DNA of 41,985 nucleotides from Saprospiraceae bacterium (GCA_021739805.1 JAIPBB010000007.1:1-41985), one strand, 5' to 3'; shown: positions 26,097 through 34,958, counted from the stretch's first letter. Notes: generated by a model from the sequence alone, not told the origin. Made by a program: numbers and translations.

Positions 26097-27473
26097 ATGA
26101 AAACAACAAACTGGTATGAAAAAGATATTGACGAAGTTTTTGAATATCTCTACGACGAAGTTAAGGAAGATGAACAGTTTGAAGCATTAAAATATTTCAT
26201 GCTAAATTATCCCGATTTGGATATTGAATGGCTGGAGATTTTCGAAAACTTTAAATACCATTTATTAATAAATGAAAGAATTGAAGATATTTTATTCTTT
26301 GTTGACTGGTACTCGAAAAAAGACCCTGATGATTATCACGAAAGATATGAATTCGTTGAAGGTAGTTTGGTAGATTACTTTCTCTTTAAAAAAGATTATG
26401 CAGCCTTACAAAAAAGGATAGAAATTATCAAGCAAAACCCTGCACCTGCCTATGATACTTTAACCAAACGCTTATTATTTCAGCTTGTTTATCATGGGCT
26501 TTACGATCTAGCGATTGATTATGCACAAGCTGTTTGGAAACCGATTGATGAATCACCTAAACTTATCGGATTTGTTTCCTACCCTTTCATTAGCACTTTG
26601 TATATTAATAATCTTCAGAATTATTACGAGTCACTTTTGAATAACACTTCATTTGATATTGACCAAATGTTTCAAAAGGCTGTTGAAATCGGATATGACA
26701 ACGATAAAGAATTGTTTAATGAAGTGGTAACTACTATTAAATCGGATTTAGATATTGAATTGATTGAAACATCTATCCAAAATAAGAAAGACCAACACAT
26801 GTACCATCTAAACATACAGTTTTTAAAATATATGTACCGGGAATTTAAAATGCCATTCGTTTTTTCTGAATTAATCTGGCAGTTTATTCATACACGTAAA
26901 ATATTTGGAAAACATGGAAGAAAAAACTGGTTTTATATTGATAAAAAAACTCTTGACAAGCACATTGTTGACAGATATGATAATTTTTTAGGCAGCAACG
27001 AATTGGAGATTTTTGGTAAAGTTTGGGGTTTCCCTTATCTCATTTCGTTTTTCAATCATTTTCAATTATTAAGTGATGAACATAGTCAGTTAATGCTTAA
27101 AAACATGGAATATTTCAAAAAAGAAATGGTGCAAATTGCTTCTTTCAGTTTATGGAAAATGATGTTTGTTTTTAAATGGCCAAAAATCAGTGATTCTGTC
27201 GAAGACCATTTGTATCAAGATTTTTTTGAATCAACATTTGGAATTAAGGATGAAGATATGAAAGAACATTTATCTGAATTTTTTCCATCATTTCAAGAAA
27301 CCGAAGAATGGAATTACCAGGCTGAAATGAAAGAAAAAGATTTAGGTACAATAGTTTATAGTGGCGACTCACCTTATAAAAAAGAAGAACCTGAAATTGG
27401 AAGAAATGCTCCCTGCCCTTGTGGAAGCGGAAAAAAATATAAAAATTGTTGTTTGAATAAAAAGTCGGATTAG
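26097..27473 (+). CDS. Helical repeat-like protein with C-terminal SEC-C zinc-binding motif
   Basis: A 458-residue soluble protein. The last 25 residues form a SEC-C metal-binding motif ([19 protein letters not shown]; three-Cys plus Cys/His type zinc ligand set), also found at the end of SecA and in many uncharacterised proteins. The first 420 residues are mainly helical, rich in Asp/Glu and aromatic residues, with no motif I know; the early part resembles TPR-like helix pairs. No signal peptide or membrane segment is seen. It sits between a metallophosphoesterase and a tRNA gene on the opposite strand. Function is unknown; SEC-C may mediate ribosome or protein contact, by analogy. Confidence 0.85.
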   Translation: MKTTNWYEKDIDEVFEYLYDEVKEDEQFEALKYFMLNYPDLDIEWLEIFENFKYHLLINERIEDILFFVDWYSKKDPDDYHERYEFVEGSLVDYFLFKKDYAALQKRIEIIKQNPAPAYDTLTKRLLFQLVYHGLYDLAIDYAQAVWKPIDESPKLIGFVSYPFISTLYINNLQNYYESLLNNTSFDIDQMFQKAVEIGYDNDKELFNEVVTTIKSDLDIELIETSIQNKKDQHMYHLNIQFLKYMYREFKMPFVFSELIWQFIHTRKIFGKHGRKNWFYIDKKTLDKHIVDRYDNFLGSNELEIFGKVWGFPYLISFFNHFQLLSDEHSQLMLKNMEYFKKEMVQIASFSLWKMMFVFKWPKISDSVEDHLYQDFFESTFGIKDEDMKEHLSEFFPSFQETEEWNYQAEMKEKDLGTIVYSGDSPYKKEEPEIGRNAPCPCGSGKKYKNCCLNKKSD

Positions 27474-27528
27474 ATTAAAAGAGAATGATAACGGAATCGA
27501 ACTGATTTTTGCTGTTATTTATTAAAAG

Positions 27529-27602
27529 TGACCTAGGGAGGACTCGAACCCCCAACCCTCAGAGCCGAAATCTGATATTCTATCCAATTGAACTACTAGG
27601 CC
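27529..27602 (-). tRNA. tRNA-Arg (anticodon UCG)
   Basis: The minus strand folds as a 74-nt cloverleaf. The acceptor stem GGCCTAG/CTAGGTC includes one G-T pair, the D stem is GTTC/GAAT, and the anticodon stem TCAGA/TCTGA has loop TTTCGGC and anticodon TCG at 34-36. The variable loop is GGGTT and the T arm is GGGGG-TTCGAGT-CCTCC. The discriminator base is A. No CCA is encoded, so the tRNA needs CCA addition. The anticodon reads CGA and related Arg codons. Confidence 0.96.
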
Positions 27603-27611
27603 AAGATTCGG

Positions 27612-27644
27612 CAAAAATAGTAAATTTGTGCATATTTCAACAAA
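27612..27644 (-). promoter_or_regulatory. Candidate promoter of the tRNA-Arg gene
   Basis: On the minus strand TTTG (27641-27644), 21-base spacer, TATTTTTG (27612-27619). Initiation would be just upstream of the first tRNA base at 27602. Confidence 0.5.
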
Positions 27645-27654
27645 TATAAATTTG
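27625..27654 (+). promoter_or_regulatory. Candidate promoter of the PorZ-like gene, interleaved with the tRNA promoter
   Basis: TTTG (27625-27628), 18-base spacer, TAAATTTG (27647-27654), a good match to the Bacteroidota consensus about 70 bases before the start codon. It overlaps the opposite-strand tRNA promoter. Confidence 0.55.
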
Positions 27655-27726
27655 GCTTTAATGCTGATTAATACAATAATTTTTAAGATATTTAGTTAAA
27701 AGATTAAGATTTTGAAAAACACATTA

Positions 27727-30048
27727 ATGATACTATTAAAGAAATTCATCCTTGCTTTCATATTAATTATCATAGCAATAAACTCAAAAAGCCAGGAAAT
27801 TGCCATTGGAGAATGGAGAGACCATCTTCCTTATGCAAATTGTATTGCTGTTACTGAGGCTGAGAATTTGATTTATACAGCGACTTTATATAATCTGTTT
27901 TATTATGATAAAAACGACAATTCAGTTTCACGATTAACAAAAATATCGGGACTTTCTGATATTGGAATTAGCACGATTAACTATAATTCTAAAACCAAAA
28001 CAATTGTTGTAGCTTATTCAAACACAAATATTGATTTAATAAAAGATCAGCAGATTACTAATATTTCGGATATCAAAAGAAAATCAATATTAGGAAATAA
28101 AACCATTAATAAAATCTTGTTTATTGATGAATATGCATATTTAGCCTGTGGTTTTGGAATAGTTGTTCTTGATTTAAATAGACAAGAAATTAAAGACACA
28201 TATTATATAGGTTCGGGTGGAAGTCAAATTGATGTTCTTGACCTTGCTTTCGATGGGGAAATTATTTATGCAGCAACTGAAAATGGCATTTTCTCTGCTC
28301 CAATAAATAGCTCAAATCTTGCAAATTACGAATCCTGGAGCAAGGATTTTACTCTCCCTTATCCTAATGAAAAATATAATATAATCGAAGTAATAAATAA
28401 AAAAATAATTGTTAATTATTCCACTTTAGATTGGGCTTCAGATACTGTTTTTGTGTATAACGGAGGTAGCTGGATGCAATTAGATGCAACATATACAGCC
28501 CGAAAATCTGACATATCAATTTTCAATGATAAAGTTGTAATATCAGCTAATGACAACATAAGAATCTATGATACTACTCTAACTAATTTTAAATCAATTT
28601 TCACTTATAATCCTGAACCTATGTCGCCTCAGCAAACAATAATTGACAAAGATGATTTTTTATGGATTGCTGATCAAAATGAAGGATTGGTTAAAAACTG
28701 GGATATCTGGAATTCAATAAAAATTAAATTAAATGGTCCGGGCACGAAAAATTCATACAAAATGTCGCTCGAAGGTAATAAATTGTGGGTTGCAACAGGA
28801 GGTAAGGATATTTCATGGAATAATAGGTGGATGACTGATGGTGTTTTTGCATTTGAAGACGAACAGTGGAAAACATTTAATCTTAAAAACACACCCTTAA
28901 TGACTCCCATCAGAGACTTTATGTCTGTTGCTGTTAATCCGCTTAATCCTGCACAAGTTTATGTTGGAACATGGGGATTTGGATTACTGGAATTTAATAA
29001 TGGTGCTTTAACGAAAATTTATAACGATACTAACAGCTCATTACATTCTGCAAGTAATTGGGCGGGCTGGGTAGGAATAGCAGGAATATCATTCGACTTA
29101 AACGGAAATTTATGGGTTTCAAACTCAGGAACTCCAAATGCTTTATCTGCAAAAATTAATGGAGAATGGAAATCATTTAGTTTGAGTCCTCTTATAAGTC
29201 AGGATGTTGTTGGGAGCTTAATGATTGATTCATACAATCAAAAATGGATTATTATGCCAAGAGGGCAAGGTGTGATTGTTTTTAATGATAATAATACATA
29301 TGATAATTCAGGTGATGACAGAAAAATTCGCTTATCCATGACTGTTGGAAATGGAGCATTGCCAAGCAATGACATTGTTTGTATGGCAGAAGACAAAGAT
29401 GGAGAGGTCTGGTTAGGTACAGATAAAGGTATTGCTGTAATTTATTCACCCGAAAATATTTTTACAGGCAATGATTTCGATGCCCAGCAAATACTTGTTG
29501 AACAAGACGGGATAGTAAATTATCTGCTTGAAGCGGAAACTGTTACTGCGATTGCTGTTGATGGTTCAAATAAAAAATGGATAGGCACCCAAAGAGGTGG
29601 AGTATTCTTAATGTCAGATGATGGAACTAAACAAATACATCATTTTACTGAAGAAAACAGTCCACTATTTTCAAATTCAATAATTTGCATTGAAATTGAT
29701 GGTGAAACAGGAGAAGTGTTTTTCGGCACTGACAATGGAATAATTTCTTACAAAGGTAAAGCTACAGAAGGCTTTGAAGAATACAACAACGTTTATGCTT
29801 ATCCAAATCCTGTTAAAGAAAACTATAATGGTTATATCGCAATAAAAGGTCTCGTACAAAATGCTGATGTAAAAATCACTGATATTAGCGGAACACTTAT
29901 TTACAAGACAATTGCAGAAGGTGGTCAAGCTGTTTGGAATGGCAAAAACTTTAGTGGTGAAAGGGCTAAGTCGGGAGTTTATCTTGTGTTTTCGTCAAAT
30001 GCTGATGGCTCAGAAACCCTGGTGACAAAAATTCTTTTTATTAACTAA
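27727..30048 (+). CDS. porZ: PorZ-like type IX secretion system attachment-complex protein
   Basis: A 773-residue exported protein (ATG at 27727; a TTG at 27712 would add five residues). A signal peptide ends near INSKSQ, and the mature chain opens with IGEWRDHLPYANCIAVTEAE. The body consists of repeated propeller blades, many with the two-component-regulator propeller pattern (GEVWLGTDKGIAVI, KKWIGTQRGGVFLM). The end is a type IX-like C-terminal sandwich (YAYPNPVKENYNGYIAI ... GVYLVF). Length and plan match PorZ of Porphyromonas (two seven-bladed propellers plus a CTD-like domain, about 776 residues). PorZ belongs to the surface attachment complex that links type IX cargo to A-LPS. No other type IX machinery gene is in the window. 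A propeller of another family is the alternative. Confidence 0.82.
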   Translation: MILLKKFILAFILIIIAINSKSQEIAIGEWRDHLPYANCIAVTEAENLIYTATLYNLFYYDKNDNSVSRLTKISGLSDIGISTINYNSKTKTIVVAYSNTNIDLIKDQQITNISDIKRKSILGNKTINKILFIDEYAYLACGFGIVVLDLNRQEIKDTYYIGSGGSQIDVLDLAFDGEIIYAATENGIFSAPINSSNLANYESWSKDFTLPYPNEKYNIIEVINKKIIVNYSTLDWASDTVFVYNGGSWMQLDATYTARKSDISIFNDKVVISANDNIRIYDTTLTNFKSIFTYNPEPMSPQQTIIDKDDFLWIADQNEGLVKNWDIWNSIKIKLNGPGTKNSYKMSLEGNKLWVATGGKDISWNNRWMTDGVFAFEDEQWKTFNLKNTPLMTPIRDFMSVAVNPLNPAQVYVGTWGFGLLEFNNGALTKIYNDTNSSLHSASNWAGWVGIAGISFDLNGNLWVSNSGTPNALSAKINGEWKSFSLSPLISQDVVGSLMIDSYNQKWIIMPRGQGVIVFNDNNTYDNSGDDRKIRLSMTVGNGALPSNDIVCMAEDKDGEVWLGTDKGIAVIYSPENIFTGNDFDAQQILVEQDGIVNYLLEAETVTAIAVDGSNKKWIGTQRGGVFLMSDDGTKQIHHFTEENSPLFSNSIICIEIDGETGEVFFGTDNGIISYKGKATEGFEEYNNVYAYPNPVKENYNGYIAIKGLVQNADVKITDISGTLIYKTIAEGGQAVWNGKNFSGERAKSGVYLVFSSNADGSETLVTKILFIN

Positions 30049-30066
30049 AAGATACAAAAAACTAGT

Positions 30067-30074
30067 TATTTTTG
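30067..30074 (+). promoter_or_regulatory. Candidate -7 element for the M23 lipoprotein gene
   Basis: TATTTTTG matches TAnnTTTG, 14 bases before the ATG at 30089. No clear -33 box; the M23 gene may instead be read through from PorZ, 40 bases upstream. Confidence 0.3.
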
Positions 30075-30088
30075 TCCCTAAAAAATAT

Positions 30089-31330
30089 ATGTCTAAATCA
30101 AAATTGAATAATCAGTTTGTTGTTATCATAATATTTGCAGCTATTTTAAGTTGCTTTTCATGTCAAAATCCAACCTCCGACAAAAAAACTTCTGAACTTA
30201 AAACCGATACAGTACTTTTACAGCCAAAGGTAGTTTATGGAATAAATGTGGACTCATTAAGGGTAATAAGCGACAAAATCAAAGCTAATCAAAATCTATC
30301 TGAAATATTACCAAAATATGGAGTTAGCTATCAAACTATTGATGAATTATCCAGAAAATCTATAGATATTTTTGATATTAGAAAAATCAGGGCAGGAAAT
30401 AAATACACAATAATTTCTTCGAATGATTCATTAAAAAAAGCACAATACTTCATTTACGAAAGTTCAGCAATTTCTTATGTAGTATTTGATTTGCGTGATT
30501 CAGTTGTGGTTTATAAAGGAAAGAAAGAAGTTATAACAAAAATGGAATCGGCTTCAGGGGCAATTGAATCTTCATTATGGAACGACATGATAAAAAATGA
30601 CATTAATCCCGTTTTGTCAATTGAATTGTCGGAAGTTTATCAATGGGCGATTGACTTCTTCGGACTACAAAAAGGAGATAAATATAAGGTGATTTATGAA
30701 AATAAATTTGTTGAAGGAAAATCTGTAGGTTTAGGAAAGATAAAAGCAGCCTGGTTCTATCATGCAAACAAAGACTTTTACGCATTTTATTTTGTACAGG
30801 ATAGCATTGGTGATTATTTTGATGATGAAGCAAACAGCCTAAAACGAACATTTCTTAAAGCTCCTTTACGATTTTCGAGAATTAGTTCTCGCTTTTCAAA
30901 TAGCAGATATCATCCGGTTTTAAAAATAAGAAGACCTCATCATGGAGTTGATTATGCTGCACCAACTGGAACACCTGTTCAGGCATTAGGTGATGGAAAA
31001 GTTACTGAAGCAGGAAGAAAAGGTGGTTATGGGAAATACATAAAAATTAAACATAACAGTGTTTACACAACAGGATATGCTCATTTATCGGGTTATGCAG
31101 TTGGAATTAAAGCAGGAACTTATGTGAATCAAGGTGATGTTATTGGATATGTTGGAAGTACAGGACTTTCAACAGGACCACATTTAGATTTTAGAGTTTA
31201 CAAAAATGGCTCAGCTATTGACCCATTGAATATGGAATCACCTCCAGCAAAGCCGGTTGACTCAGTTAATATTGAAAAATATAAATTGCTGGTTGATAAA
31301 ATGAGTAAAAAGCTTGATGCGATTAAGTAA
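30089..31330 (+). CDS. M23 family (LytM-type) peptidoglycan metallopeptidase-like lipoprotein
   Basis: A 413-residue protein with a lipoprotein-type signal (AILSCFSCQNP; Cys22 or Cys25 is the lipid site). Residues 55-130 form an OapA/LysM-like region (DSLRVISDKIKANQNLSEIL ... IRAGNKYTI). The M23 domain (about 265-380) has HxxxD at His284-Asp288 (HHGVDYAAP), the AHLS His332, and GPHLDFRV where most family members have HLH. So His365 is kept but the zinc-ligand His is Asp367. Such HLD variants occur in Bacteroidota and may still bind zinc, or the protein may be a non-catalytic activator of another lytic enzyme. It would act in the periplasm, attached to a membrane, on cross-link peptides. It follows PorZ by 40 bases. 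Confidence 0.88.
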   Translation: MSKSKLNNQFVVIIIFAAILSCFSCQNPTSDKKTSELKTDTVLLQPKVVYGINVDSLRVISDKIKANQNLSEILPKYGVSYQTIDELSRKSIDIFDIRKIRAGNKYTIISSNDSLKKAQYFIYESSAISYVVFDLRDSVVVYKGKKEVITKMESASGAIESSLWNDMIKNDINPVLSIELSEVYQWAIDFFGLQKGDKYKVIYENKFVEGKSVGLGKIKAAWFYHANKDFYAFYFVQDSIGDYFDDEANSLKRTFLKAPLRFSRISSRFSNSRYHPVLKIRRPHHGVDYAAPTGTPVQALGDGKVTEAGRKGGYGKYIKIKHNSVYTTGYAHLSGYAVGIKAGTYVNQGDVIGYVGSTGLSTGPHLDFRVYKNGSAIDPLNMESPPAKPVDSVNIEKYKLLVDKMSKKLDAIK

Positions 31331-31799
31331 ACACTTTATCGAACCTATAGTTTTTTTGAAGTGAAATTAAACTAGGTTTTTGCTTAGTATTTTCATCTTT
31401 CCTTTGTTCCCAATCGAATATTTACCAGAGATATACAGAATCTTTTATCAAATATTTTTCAGTAGTATTCGCTTTTTGTGAAAATAATTTATTATTCTCT
31501 CTCTCTTTTATACCAATTGTTAATTCAAAATTACCAAAGGACATTTTGAATTTTACAATGGTTAATGCCGTGTGAAACAATATTTAATATTAGATTTGGA
31601 CTGTTAATTAATTCACATCGGTATTAATTATTCCCAGATAATAATTATTCATACTAAAATATAAAAATTTAAGAAGTTTAATACATGTGATATAAATTTT
31701 GTAATTTTATATTCTGAAGAATTTAATGTGCTTCATTTATTTTTACACTAATATAAATATCATTTTAGAAAATCTTGAAATTGTAAATTAATAAATAAG
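31331..31799. other. 469-base AT-rich gap without a recognised gene
   Basis: No frame, RNA gene or strong promoter is convincing. A TAGATTTG -7-like box lies at 31591-31598, 200 bases before the next ATG and without a -33 partner. The last 100 bases before 31800 are strongly A/T-rich. Confidence 0.35.
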
Positions 31800-32351
31800 A
31801 TGAAAAAATTAATAATTGCATTAACACTAATATGTTTTTATAATCAAACAAATGCCAATGTTTATCTTGTAACACCTCAACAGGGAAATATTCAAGGATC
31901 ATTAAACTCATGTCTTTATGGTGATACAGTTTATGTAGATACTGGATACTATTATGCAAATATTATTTGGCCAAAAGTATCCAATATAAAGCTTCTAAGT
32001 TTGGGGGATTCATCGAATACAACAATTGATGGTTCTGGACTTGGCTCAGTAATAAAATTCATTTTTACTTTAAGTGATACTGCCAAAATAGATAGCAATA
32101 CAGTAATTAAAGGCTTTACAATAACTAATGGATATGATGCAAGTACTCATTCTCAAGGAGCTGGAATTTACCTCTACCTTAGCAGTCCAAAGTTAGAAGG
32201 ATTATATATTACAAAAAACCGATTAAATGGCAATCGAGCAAAAGGGGCAGGACTATGGGGGGGTATTCTAACACTGTTATCTACAATTCATCCATTTCCG
32301 AAAATAGTAGTGATTCTACAAGTTATGCAAAGGGAATTGGTGTATACTTAG
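31800..32351 (+). CDS. N-terminal part of frameshifted beta-helix type IX cargo protein
   Basis: This frame begins with a signal peptide (MKKLIIALTLICFYNQTNA) and a right-handed parallel beta-helix region (VYVDTGYYYANIIWP, NTTIDGSGLGS, IKGFTITNGYD, GAGIYLYLSSPKLEGLYITK). In-phase coding ends in the 7-G tract at 32257-32263; what follows in this frame (ILTLLSTIHPFPKIVV) is not beta-helix-like and soon stops. The helix pattern continues in another frame from 32255. So this is one gene, about 505 residues if restored by one extra G or loss of two, now split. As read, the product would be truncated at residue 183 and lack the sorting domain. It could be a phase-off state, a real mutation, or a base-call error in the homopolymer. 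Confidence 0.85.
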   Translation: MKKLIIALTLICFYNQTNANVYLVTPQQGNIQGSLNSCLYGDTVYVDTGYYYANIIWPKVSNIKLLSLGDSSNTTIDGSGLGSVIKFIFTLSDTAKIDSNTVIKGFTITNGYDASTHSQGAGIYLYLSSPKLEGLYITKNRLNGNRAKGAGLWGGILTLLSTIHPFPKIVVILQVMQRELVYT

Positions 32352-33316
32352 AAGGAGGAACAGTAGTGTTTAAGAATGTTAAAATAAATAATAATAACAT
32401 TCATTATTCTAGCTATAACCATGGTGGTGGAGTATATGCTGCACATTGTAATTTAAAATTAACAAATGTGGAAATTAGTGGAAATATCATGGGACCAAAT
32501 GGATTATATTATCATGGAGGAGGATTGTGGATTGGTTCTACTAATACCAAACTGACAAATGTATTAATTTCAAATAATGTTTTGGGAGAAAATGGTGGAT
32601 GGTATCATGGAGGTGGAATATATATAAATACTTCTGACACGACAAGAAAAATTGAATTTACAAATGTAACTATTGCTGAAAACAAGACACTGGACACAAA
32701 TAAATTATTTCTAGGGGGTGCGATTTATACCTGTGAGAGTGATTCTTTTTATATTGTAAATTCAATAATTCATACTGAAGAAAATCAAAATCCATTAATT
32801 TGCTCAAATGACACATTAAAAATCACTTATAGCAATATACAAGGCGGTTATCCCGGAACTGGAAATATTGATATTACCCCAGGCTTTATTTCTCTTACAG
32901 ATTTTCATTTGATGACAAGCTCTCCTTGTGTAAATGCTGGGACTTTAATAGGTGCCCCTTCTTATGATCTTGATAATAACTTAAGACCATTACCGGTTTT
33001 TACTAATCCAGATATGGGCTGTTATGAAGTTGACCAAACATTGGGAATTTCATCATACCAAAATCAGAATAATGCAATAAAATGCTTTCCAAATCCCGTA
33101 AATGATGAATTATTTTTAGAGTTTAACAATTTACAATACAATTCTATTATTTCTATAGAAGTATATAATGGTATAGGAACTTTTGTTAAAGAAGTAGATT
33201 TCATGTCAAGTAAAAACAACATTTATGTTGGTGATTTAGTAAATGGTCTTTATTTAATAAAAGTCATTTCTAATGAAAATAAAATTTACACTAATAAAGT
33301 AATGGTTCTTCGTTAA
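32255..33316 (+). CDS. C-terminal part of frameshifted beta-helix protein with type IX sorting domain
   Basis: In the restored gene this is residues about 153-505. It has more beta-helix rungs (NTVIYNSSISENSSDS, GGGVYAAHCNLKLTNVEISG, HGGGLWIGSTNTKLTNVLIS, GGIYINTSDT) with the usual Asn/Gly turn residues. It then has a type IX type-A sorting domain: IKCFPNPVNDELFLEF, ISIEVYNGIG, VYVGDLVNGLYLIKV-like end with NKVMVLR. The rungs are similar to DUF1565/pectate-lyase-like adhesins and polysaccharide-binding proteins; no catalytic residues are visible. An ATG at 32255 happens to precede the G tract but lacks its own leader, so independent translation is unlikely. The protein is expected at the cell surface when in frame. 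Confidence 0.85.
   Translation: MGGYSNTVIYNSSISENSSDSTSYAKGIGVYLEGGTVVFKNVKINNNNIHYSSYNHGGGVYAAHCNLKLTNVEISGNIMGPNGLYYHGGGLWIGSTNTKLTNVLISNNVLGENGGWYHGGGIYINTSDTTRKIEFTNVTIAENKTLDTNKLFLGGAIYTCESDSFYIVNSIIHTEENQNPLICSNDTLKITYSNIQGGYPGTGNIDITPGFISLTDFHLMTSSPCVNAGTLIGAPSYDLDNNLRPLPVFTNPDMGCYEVDQTLGISSYQNQNNAIKCFPNPVNDELFLEFNNLQYNSIISIEVYNGIGTFVKEVDFMSSKNNIYVGDLVNGLYLIKVISNENKIYTNKVMVLR
32257..32263 (+). other. 7-G homopolymer at the frameshift point
   Basis: Seven G residues in an otherwise AT-rich gene. Eight or five G would join the two frames of the beta-helix gene. This is a slippage-prone site, either for phase variation or for sequencing error. Confidence 0.75.
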
Positions 33317-33393
33317 CCAAAATGAACCTATCGGAGTTTAAACCCTTGAAAGGATTTCTTGTTTTAGTAGCTTTAAAAAAAATTTCTAAAATA

Positions 33394-33424
33394 TTTGGAT
33401 GTAATATTTTTATTTGTATATTTG
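33394..33424 (+). promoter_or_regulatory. Promoter of the Rrf2/ferredoxin/Hcp operon
   Basis: TTTG (33394-33397), exactly 19 bases, TATATTTG (33417-33424): a full match to the Bacteroidota TTTG-N19-TAnnTTTG consensus. The start point should be near 33430, giving a leader of about 27 bases before the ATG at 33457. Confidence 0.75.
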
Positions 33425-33436
33425 CGTATTCAAATA
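33419..33436. promoter_or_regulatory. Candidate Rrf2 operator overlapping the -7 box
   Basis: TATTTG-N6-CAAATA is a perfect 6-bp dyad that covers the -7 box and the expected start point. Binding there would block initiation, which fits self-repression by the Rrf2-type regulator encoded just downstream. Confidence 0.55.
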
Positions 33437-33456
33437 CCTAATTAATATGTACAGCT

Positions 33457-33873
33457 ATGAGCAACCTATTTTCATTATCAGAAGCCTCGTCAATTGCGAT
33501 TCATAGCATGGCTTTGATAGCTAATACCGAGAAGCAACTTAACGTAAAAACTATGGCAGAGATGACTGGCTTTTCACGAAACCATATGGCAAAAGTGCTT
33601 CAAACTTTAGTACGATACAATTTTCTAAGCTCAACAAGGGGACCGGCAGGTGGATTTAAATTAATTAAAGAGCCTAAGGAAATTTCATTATTAGAAATTT
33701 ATGAAACTATTGAAGGTAAGCTTACCAATGAACCTTGTATTAAAAAAGTTGATTGCCCATTTGAAAACTGTGTTTTTGGTGGAATCACTTCTAAACTAAC
33801 TGAAGAGTTCAAAGTATTTTTTAGTAATAGAATGCTAAGTGATTTATTGTTAAAGAAAGATGAAACGAATTAG
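33457..33873 (+). CDS. Rrf2 family iron-sulfur transcriptional regulator
   Basis: A 138-residue Rrf2-type winged-helix repressor: LSEASSIAIHSMALIAN, then the DNA-binding part VKTMAEMTGFSRNHMAKVLQ and the wing STRGPAGGFKL. Three cysteines, Cys94, Cys100 and Cys105 (C-x5-C-x4-C), follow the dimer helix, in the spacing range of IscR and NsrR cluster ligands. It should therefore carry a [2Fe-2S] or [4Fe-4S] cluster and react to NO, O2 or iron. It heads the operon with a ferredoxin-like gene (48 bases later) and Hcp, a protein that handles NO and hydroxylamine. I infer an NsrR-like role; IscR-like is possible. The promoter carries an overlapping dyad. Confidence 0.9.
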   Translation: MSNLFSLSEASSIAIHSMALIANTEKQLNVKTMAEMTGFSRNHMAKVLQTLVRYNFLSSTRGPAGGFKLIKEPKEISLLEIYETIEGKLTNEPCIKKVDCPFENCVFGGITSKLTEEFKVFFSNRMLSDLLLKKDETN

Positions 33874-33921
33874 AGTTAGACTCCGATTAATTTGAATAAT
33901 TAAAAAAACTAAAACTTTAAG

Positions 33922-34878
33922 ATGAAAAGAGATATAATTAAAATTGATGAAGAACTTTGCAATGGTTGTGGTATTTGTGTACCTAATTGCCACGAAGGAG
34001 CTTTGCAAATAATTGATGAAAAAGCCAGACTAATCAGCGATTTAATGTGTGATGGATTAGGAGCATGCATTGGACATTGCCCTGAAGGAGCTATAACCAT
34101 TGAACAAAGAGAAGCTGTTCCTTATGATGAAATTGCTGTGATTACAGATATGGTTAGTAAAGGTAGAAATACAATTATTGCTCACTTACAACATTTGAAA
34201 GAACATAATGAAGTTGATTTTTTCAAACAAGGTGTTCAATATCTGGAACAAAATAGAGCTAATCTGCCTTTTGACTTAGATGATGTTAAGCATCATGTTC
34301 ACAATATGATTAAACCCAATAAAAATAACTTGTCCGACAATCGGCGGATAGAAACTAAAACTGTAAAAATGGAAAAAGGAAGTGCATGCGGAGGGGCTTG
34401 CCCGGGCTCAGCCACAATAGATTTTAAAATAGATATAGATAAAGTACAAGGACAAAATAGTAGTAATCAATCAGCAGCAGTTGTTGCCAATGCAATATCA
34501 GAATTAAAGCAATGGCCAGTGCAGCTACATTTGGTTAGTCCACAAGCTAGCTATTTTAAAAATGCCGATGTTGTTCTTGCAGCTGATTGTGTTGCATTTT
34601 CAATGGGAAATTTTCATAGTGAATTTTTAAAAGGCAGAAGTTTAGCTATTGCCTGCCCTAAACTGGATTCAAACGTGGAAGTTTATATTGAAAAACTCAC
34701 TTCAATGATTGAAAACTCCAAAATTAACACATTAACAGTTGTAATGATGGAAGTTCCTTGTTGTGGCGGTCTTTTACAAATGGCAAAAATTGCATTGAAA
34801 AATTCAAGCAGAAAAATTCCGATTAAACAAGTTGTTATTGGAATTCAAGGAAATATTTTATCTGAAGATTGGGTGTAG
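33922..34878 (+). CDS. Ferredoxin-like Cys-rich protein upstream of Hcp, probable Hcp electron donor
   Basis: A 318-residue protein. The N-terminal ferredoxin module has one normal [4Fe-4S] motif (Cys13, 16, 19, 23) and a second motif with one Cys missing (Cys43, Leu46, Cys49, Cys53 in MCDGLGACIGHCPEG), which would suit a [3Fe-4S] or Asp-ligated cluster (Asp44 is near). A helical middle (70-135) is followed by a C-terminal domain with further cysteines: CGGACPGS (156-163), AADCVAF (Cys223), ACPKLDS (Cys245) and VPCCGG (Cys280-281). I know of no crystal structure for this tail. It lies between the Rrf2 regulator and hcp (80 bases before hcp), the place that hcr occupies in enterobacteria, so electron supply to Hcp is inferred. 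It is found with hcp in other anaerobes. Confidence 0.82.
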   Translation: MKRDIIKIDEELCNGCGICVPNCHEGALQIIDEKARLISDLMCDGLGACIGHCPEGAITIEQREAVPYDEIAVITDMVSKGRNTIIAHLQHLKEHNEVDFFKQGVQYLEQNRANLPFDLDDVKHHVHNMIKPNKNNLSDNRRIETKTVKMEKGSACGGACPGSATIDFKIDIDKVQGQNSSNQSAAVVANAISELKQWPVQLHLVSPQASYFKNADVVLAADCVAFSMGNFHSEFLKGRSLAIACPKLDSNVEVYIEKLTSMIENSKINTLTVVMMEVPCCGGLLQMAKIALKNSSRKIPIKQVVIGIQGNILSEDWV

Positions 34879-34958
34879 GTTAAAATTCCAAATAAACCAT
34901 TGGAAAACATAGTAAAGTAGAATAATATTATTATTAATAAATAAAAAAAGTTAAAATT

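Noticed and set aside
32255..33316. Independent gene starting at ATG 32255
   Set aside because: It lacks a signal peptide and leader, and the beta-helix pattern runs on from the upstream frame, so it is the rest of a split gene.
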